A stretch of DNA of 24,812 nt from Parafrigoribacterium_A sp035571875 (GTDB lineage Bacteria > Actinomycetota > Actinomycetes > Actinomycetales > Microbacteriaceae). The notes beneath the pieces are model-generated. The model saw only the letters and a list, made by a program, of their open reading frames with translations. It searched no databases and had not been told where the DNA came from. Where the stretch lies: NCBI GenBank assembly GCA_035571875.1, contig DATNBR010000033.1, positions 1 through 24,812 of the forward strand, read 5' to 3'. Positions 22,084 through 24,812 of the stretch are shown here, in pieces (within the stretch, counting starts at the first letter, position 1; every line of letters starts with the position of its first letter). The position numbers and the translations under genes are program-made.

Positions 22084-22145
22084 CGCGCCAGTAACCGGTT
22101 CGCCGCGGCAGTAACTGCCGGCGCGCGGAGGCGGTTACTGGCGCG
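22084..22145. repeat. Extragenic palindrome with three CAGTAAC-type units
   Basis: Perfect 14-bp arms (CGCGCCAGTAACCG at 22084-22097 and its complement at 22132-22145) enclose a second palindrome, CGGCAGT-A-ACTGCCG (22106-22120). The stretch lies between the convergent metallopeptidase and kinase genes and could act as a bidirectional terminator or as a REP-type element. Confidence 0.8.
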
Positions 22146-22149
22146 GCGA

Positions 22150-22209
22150 GCGCGCGAGCGACACGGCGCGCCAGCGCGTCACGGCGCGCGAGCGACACGG
22201 CGCGCCAGC
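22150..22209. repeat. Two perfect 26-bp direct repeats
   Basis: Bases 22150-22175 and 22184-22209 are identical (start GCGCGCGAGCGAC, end GGCGCGCCAGC) with eight bases between. The second copy ends directly before the kinase stop codon. The CGCGCCAG core also occurs in the left arm of the adjacent palindrome. Confidence 0.85.
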
Positions 22210-22797
22210 TCAGGCGCCCACGACCGTGCGGCCGTCGACGATCAGGTTGGCGAGAGACTGCGGATGCTCGCGGGCGATGAAGCCGCGCTCCTGCGCCGCC
22301 CAGCGGTCCCAGAACGGCCGATAGGCGTCGCCGTCGCGAGCGAGCGCGCGTCGCTTGCGCTCCTGCGCGTCGAGTTCCACCCAGAGAGCGAAACCTGCCA
22401 GTGCACGATTGGAACGGCTGAGAGCCCCGCAGCCCTCGATGAGCACCGGGCGCCCGGGGTCGATCGAGTGCCACTCGGCCGGCGCATCCGTGACCCAGTC
22501 CCAGCGCTGCCAGCGCGGCTCTCGCCCGTCCGCGAGGGGACCCAGCACGTTGTCTCGCAGGTGGTCGCTCGCCGCGCGGAGCCCGTCCCACCCCGGGTAG
22601 ATGTCATCGAGCCGGATGAGCGAGACGACGCCGGGGTAGGCCGCGACCAGGGCGAGGGCGAGCGTCGTCTTGCCGGAGCCGGAGCGGCCGTCGAGCAGCA
22701 CAACAGGGCGATCGGCGGATGCGGCGATGAGCCCCACGAGCACATCGACATCCGCGGGCACGGTCTGCGGTGCCGCGGGAGCGGTTGAGTCACGCAA
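22210..22797 (-). CDS. P-loop nucleoside/vitamin kinase-like ATPase (uridine kinase fold)
   Basis: The 195-residue P-loop protein has Walker A in VVLLDGRSGSGKTTLALAL. LIRLDDIYPGWDGL, the Asp-Asp-Tyr strand where Udk-type kinases bind substrate and magnesium, comes next. PVLIEGCGALSRSNRAL resembles the catalytic strand after the lid, and RKRRALARDGDAYRPFWDRW resembles a lid with Arg residues. The phosphorylated substrate is not evident. The TTG start at 22797 is chosen because GGGAG lies seven bases upstream and the frame overlaps the ecfT stop; GTG at 22761 is an alternative. It is the last gene of the ECF transporter operon, suggesting that it phosphorylates the imported compound. Confidence 0.78.
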   Translation of the reverse strand: MRDSTAPAAPQTVPADVDVLVGLIAASADRPVVLLDGRSGSGKTTLALALVAAYPGVVSLIRLDDIYPGWDGLRAASDHLRDNVLGPLADGREPRWQRWDWVTDAPAEWHSIDPGRPVLIEGCGALSRSNRALAGFALWVELDAQERKRRALARDGDAYRPFWDRWAAQERGFIAREHPQSLANLIVDGRTVVGA

Positions 22798-23572
22798 GCA
22801 CGAACTCCCAGCTGCCGAGCGAGACGGCGACGGCGATCGCCACCGCCGCAATGGCACCACCGATGCCGATCATGAGCAGCTCGCGCGCCCCGAACGGCGA
22901 GGGGCGAGCCCAGCTCCGCGGGATGTCGGAGCCGAAGCCCTTCGCCTCCATCGCGGTCGCGAGCTTACTGCCACGCCGCACCGCGATGACGAGCAGGGCG
23001 AAGGCCTGACCGCCGAAGCGACGGATGCGGCCGCTGTCGCCGACCCCGCGAGCGCGGCGAGCGAAGGCGAGCTGCCGCCAGTCCTCGATGAGCACGCCCA
23101 CGAGGCGGAGCGCCGCGAGGCCGCCGAGTACGAAGCGTGCGGGCAGGCGGAGAACCTGGCTCAGCCCATCCGCGAGGTCCGTGGGATCGGTCGTCGCGAA
23201 CAGCACGATGCCGGGGAGCCCTATGGCGAGAATGCGCAGCGCGATGGCCACGCCGAGCGTGAGCGAGCCCTCGGTGACGCTCACAAAACCGAACTGCCAC
23301 AGCGCCGCGCCCTCGTCGCGGCCGTACAGCACGGTTGTGACGCCCGCGAGCGGCGCGGCGATCCAGAGCGGAGCGGTGCGCACGGCGAGCTGGCGGAGGC
23401 CGAGTCCACCCCAGAAGAGAAGCACCGCTTCGAGAACGAGGGCGACGGCCGCCGAGATCCAGTCGATCGAGAGCAGGAGTGCGACGCTGAGGGTCACCGC
23501 CGCGAGGAGCTTTGCGACGGGGTTGATCCTCGCGATCAGCGAGGCGGCGATGACGGGCGTGACGACGCTCAT
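22790..23572 (-). CDS. ecfT: Energy-coupling factor transporter transmembrane protein EcfT
   Basis: The 260-residue membrane protein has about six hydrophobic segments. Its cytoplasmic coupling helices carry the EcfT motifs ARRARGVGD and AMEAKGFGS (variants of Ala-Arg-Gly), which contact the ATPases. It joins the two ATPase domains to a substrate-binding S component to import a vitamin or trace nutrient. The ATG overlaps the stop of the ATPase gene (ATGA). The S component is not in the window; it is expected beyond the right edge, upstream in the operon. Confidence 0.9.
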   Translation of the reverse strand: MSVVTPVIAASLIARINPVAKLLAAVTLSVALLLSIDWISAAVALVLEAVLLFWGGLGLRQLAVRTAPLWIAAPLAGVTTVLYGRDEGAALWQFGFVSVTEGSLTLGVAIALRILAIGLPGIVLFATTDPTDLADGLSQVLRLPARFVLGGLAALRLVGVLIEDWRQLAFARRARGVGDSGRIRRFGGQAFALLVIAVRRGSKLATAMEAKGFGSDIPRSWARPSPFGARELLMIGIGGAIAAVAIAVAVSLGSWEFVLA

Positions 23573-24812
23573 CGGGCGACCAGCGCTCCGGTCGCGCCGA
23601 GGAAGGCCGAGTGGGCGCCGAGCCTCGGTTCGAGGCGAAGTTCCACGTCCGCGAGCGCGTTCACGAACTCGGCGTCGTGGGTGACGGCGACGACGGAACT
23701 GCCCGCCTCGAGCAGTTCGGCGAGGAGTGCCACGAGCTCCTGCCAGGTGCGTGAATCCTGCCCGAAGGTCGGTTCGTCGAGCACGAGCACTCTGGGAGCT
23801 GTGGCGAGCACCGTCGCGACGGAGAGTCGGCGCTTCTCGCCACCGGAGAGGGTGAACGGGTTGGCGCCCGCGAGCGCGTCGAGCCGCAGCCGCGCGAGCA
23901 ACCGATCGACGCGCTCGGTGACCTCCGGCTCGGCGAGTCCCAGTGCGCGCGGCCCGATCGCGAGCTCCGCGCGCACCGTCGCGGCAAGGAACTGGTGCTC
24001 CGGATTCTGGAACACGGTGCCGATGCGGGTGAGCAGTTGACGCGACTTCCAGGCATGCGGATGCGGGCCAGCGCCGGCCGAGAGCACCTCACTCGCTTCG
24101 ACCGAACCGGATGCCGGCGGCAGCAGTCCCGCGAGCGTGAGCGCGAGGGTGGACTTTCCGGCCCCGTTGACCCCGGTGATCGCGGTGGCGAGGCCCGCGT
24201 CGACGGACAGTGCGATGCCCGCGGTCGGTGCCTCGGCATCCGGTCGCCTGCGCCTGGGCCCTCGTCCGATGCCGAGGGAGACGGTGGCCAGAAGGGTGTC
24301 GCCCGGTGGCGTCGTGCCGGGCACTCGCGACGGCAGGCTGGGCGGAAAGCCGGGCACCCACACGCCGGCCGCAGCGAGTCGCTCCCCCTCCCCCCGCAGC
24401 ACCTGGGCCGTCGGCCCGTCGGCGAGGATGCCGCCGTCGGCGCCCAGCACGACCACCCGATCGACGATGTCGACCCAGACCGACACTCTGTGCTCGATCA
24501 CGACGAGGGTCGTGGTGCGATCCTCCACGGCGCGGGCGACCGAGTCTCGCACCTCGGCGATGCCCTCCGGGTCGAGGTTCGCGGTCGGCTCGTCGAGCAG
24601 CAGCAGTCCCGGCCGCATCGCGAGCGCCCCGGCGAGTGCGAGGCGCTGCTTCTGGCCGCCGCTCAGTGACGAACTGGGGTGATCCAGGGGAAGGTCGAGC
24701 CCGACAGCGTCGAGAGCGGCCCCGACCCGACGCCAGATCTCCTCACGGGGAAGACCGAGGTTCTCGCATCCGAACGCCACATCGTCGCCGATTCTCGCGA
24801 GCACGACCTGCG
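23569..24812 (-). CDS. ECF transporter ATPase with two ABC domains, EcfA-EcfA' fusion (partial, N-terminus off the window)
   Basis: The visible 414 codons hold two ABC ATPase domains in one chain. The first lacks its Walker A (beyond the edge) but shows the Q-loop (QVVLARIGDDVAFG), SSSLSGGQKQRLALAGAL, LLLLDEPTANLDPEG and switch His in VVIEHR. The second is complete: TGVNGAGKSTLALTLAGLLPP, FQNPEHQFLAATV, FTLSGGEKRRLSVATVL, VLVLDEPTFGQDS and VTHD. A fused ATPase pair followed by EcfT recalls the YkoD-YkoC arrangement of thiamine-precursor ECF systems, but the substrate depends on the S component, which is not seen. The stop overlaps the ecfT start by four bases. Confidence 0.92.
   Translation of the reverse strand, partial: QVVLARIGDDVAFGCENLGLPREEIWRRVGAALDAVGLDLPLDHPSSSLSGGQKQRLALAGALAMRPGLLLLDEPTANLDPEGIAEVRDSVARAVEDRTTTLVVIEHRVSVWVDIVDRVVVLGADGGILADGPTAQVLRGEGERLAAAGVWVPGFPPSLPSRVPGTTPPGDTLLATVSLGIGRGPRRRRPDAEAPTAGIALSVDAGLATAITGVNGAGKSTLALTLAGLLPPASGSVEASEVLSAGAGPHPHAWKSRQLLTRIGTVFQNPEHQFLAATVRAELAIGPRALGLAEPEVTERVDRLLARLRLDALAGANPFTLSGGEKRRLSVATVLATAPRVLVLDEPTFGQDSRTWQELVALLAELLEAGSSVVAVTHDAEFVNALADVELRLEPRLGAHSAFLGATGALVAR

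Noticed and set aside
22150..22209. Two 26-bp direct repeats considered as a minimal CRISPR array
   Set aside because: There are only two copies, the spacer is eight bases, GC is extreme and no cas gene is present.
22670..24040. 456-codon plus frame across the ECF genes
   Set aside because: It is the antisense shadow of ecfT and the ABC ATPase, which carry clear motifs. The translation is low complexity (Arg/Glu/Ala).

Overview
The window is high-GC, gene-dense actinobacterial DNA. It most resembles the family Microbacteriaceae. The grounds are the strong GC bias in third codon positions, an F420/deazaflavin-type reductase, a SigL/RslA pair, the clpS–DUF2017–metallopeptidase cluster, two short DUF7882-like proteins (a family I associate with Microbacteriaceae) and many genes that appear to be leaderless. 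The assignment is inference; no rRNA or marker tree is available. I see no phage, transposase, integrase, CRISPR array or plasmid function, so this is ordinary chromosome with a few odd spots.

Layout. 1-608 (minus) is the N-terminal part of a pyruvate or branched-chain 2-oxoacid dehydrogenase E1 alpha gene that runs off the left edge. It is divergent from a COG3573-type FAD dehydrogenase (892-2565) and a Ddn-like reductase (2611-3042). A conserved unknown (3047-3724, minus) is divergent from a TesB thioesterase (3802-4671). 4684-6988 is a redox block: the sigL-like sigma factor and rslA-like anti-sigma factor on minus, divergent from a Tat-exported Rieske lipoprotein and a DUF2231 membrane protein on plus. 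The space between carries two matching SigL-type promoters, one on each strand. 7013-9176 (minus) is ettA followed by a FadM-like thioesterase. 9177-9628 is a small lower-GC insert with a two-helix membrane protein; it is bounded by a 13-bp direct repeat of the first codons of ettA.

9680-11113 (minus) holds a lipoprotein, an SSB paralogue and a 70-residue unknown. 11248-12270 is an aldo/keto reductase. 12373-14736 is a run of small lineage-type genes: two DUF7882-like paralogues around a divergent small gene, an 86-residue protein and a membrane-anchored protein with a Thr/Ser/Pro/Ala-rich tail. 14810-17521 is an HxlR regulator divergent from a 755-residue fusion of a luciferase-like monooxygenase and a berberine-bridge-type FAD oxidase. 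Then come tRNA-Arg(UCU), a thioredoxin-like protein, a small unknown, a marR–MFS operon, orn, tRNA-His(GUG) with a strong terminator, and clpS–DUF2017–metallopeptidase. The right end (minus) is an ECF transporter operon (two-domain EcfA, EcfT) translationally coupled to a P-loop kinase. A cluster of extragenic palindromes and 26-bp repeats separates it from the ClpS cluster.

The most coherent system is the sigL block. An anti-sigma factor with a zinc/cysteine motif probably controls a sigma factor that reads its own promoter and that of an exported Fe-S protein with a membrane partner. A second theme is translation initiation: at several genes a TANNNT -10 box ends six or seven bases before the ATG, as expected for leaderless mRNAs.
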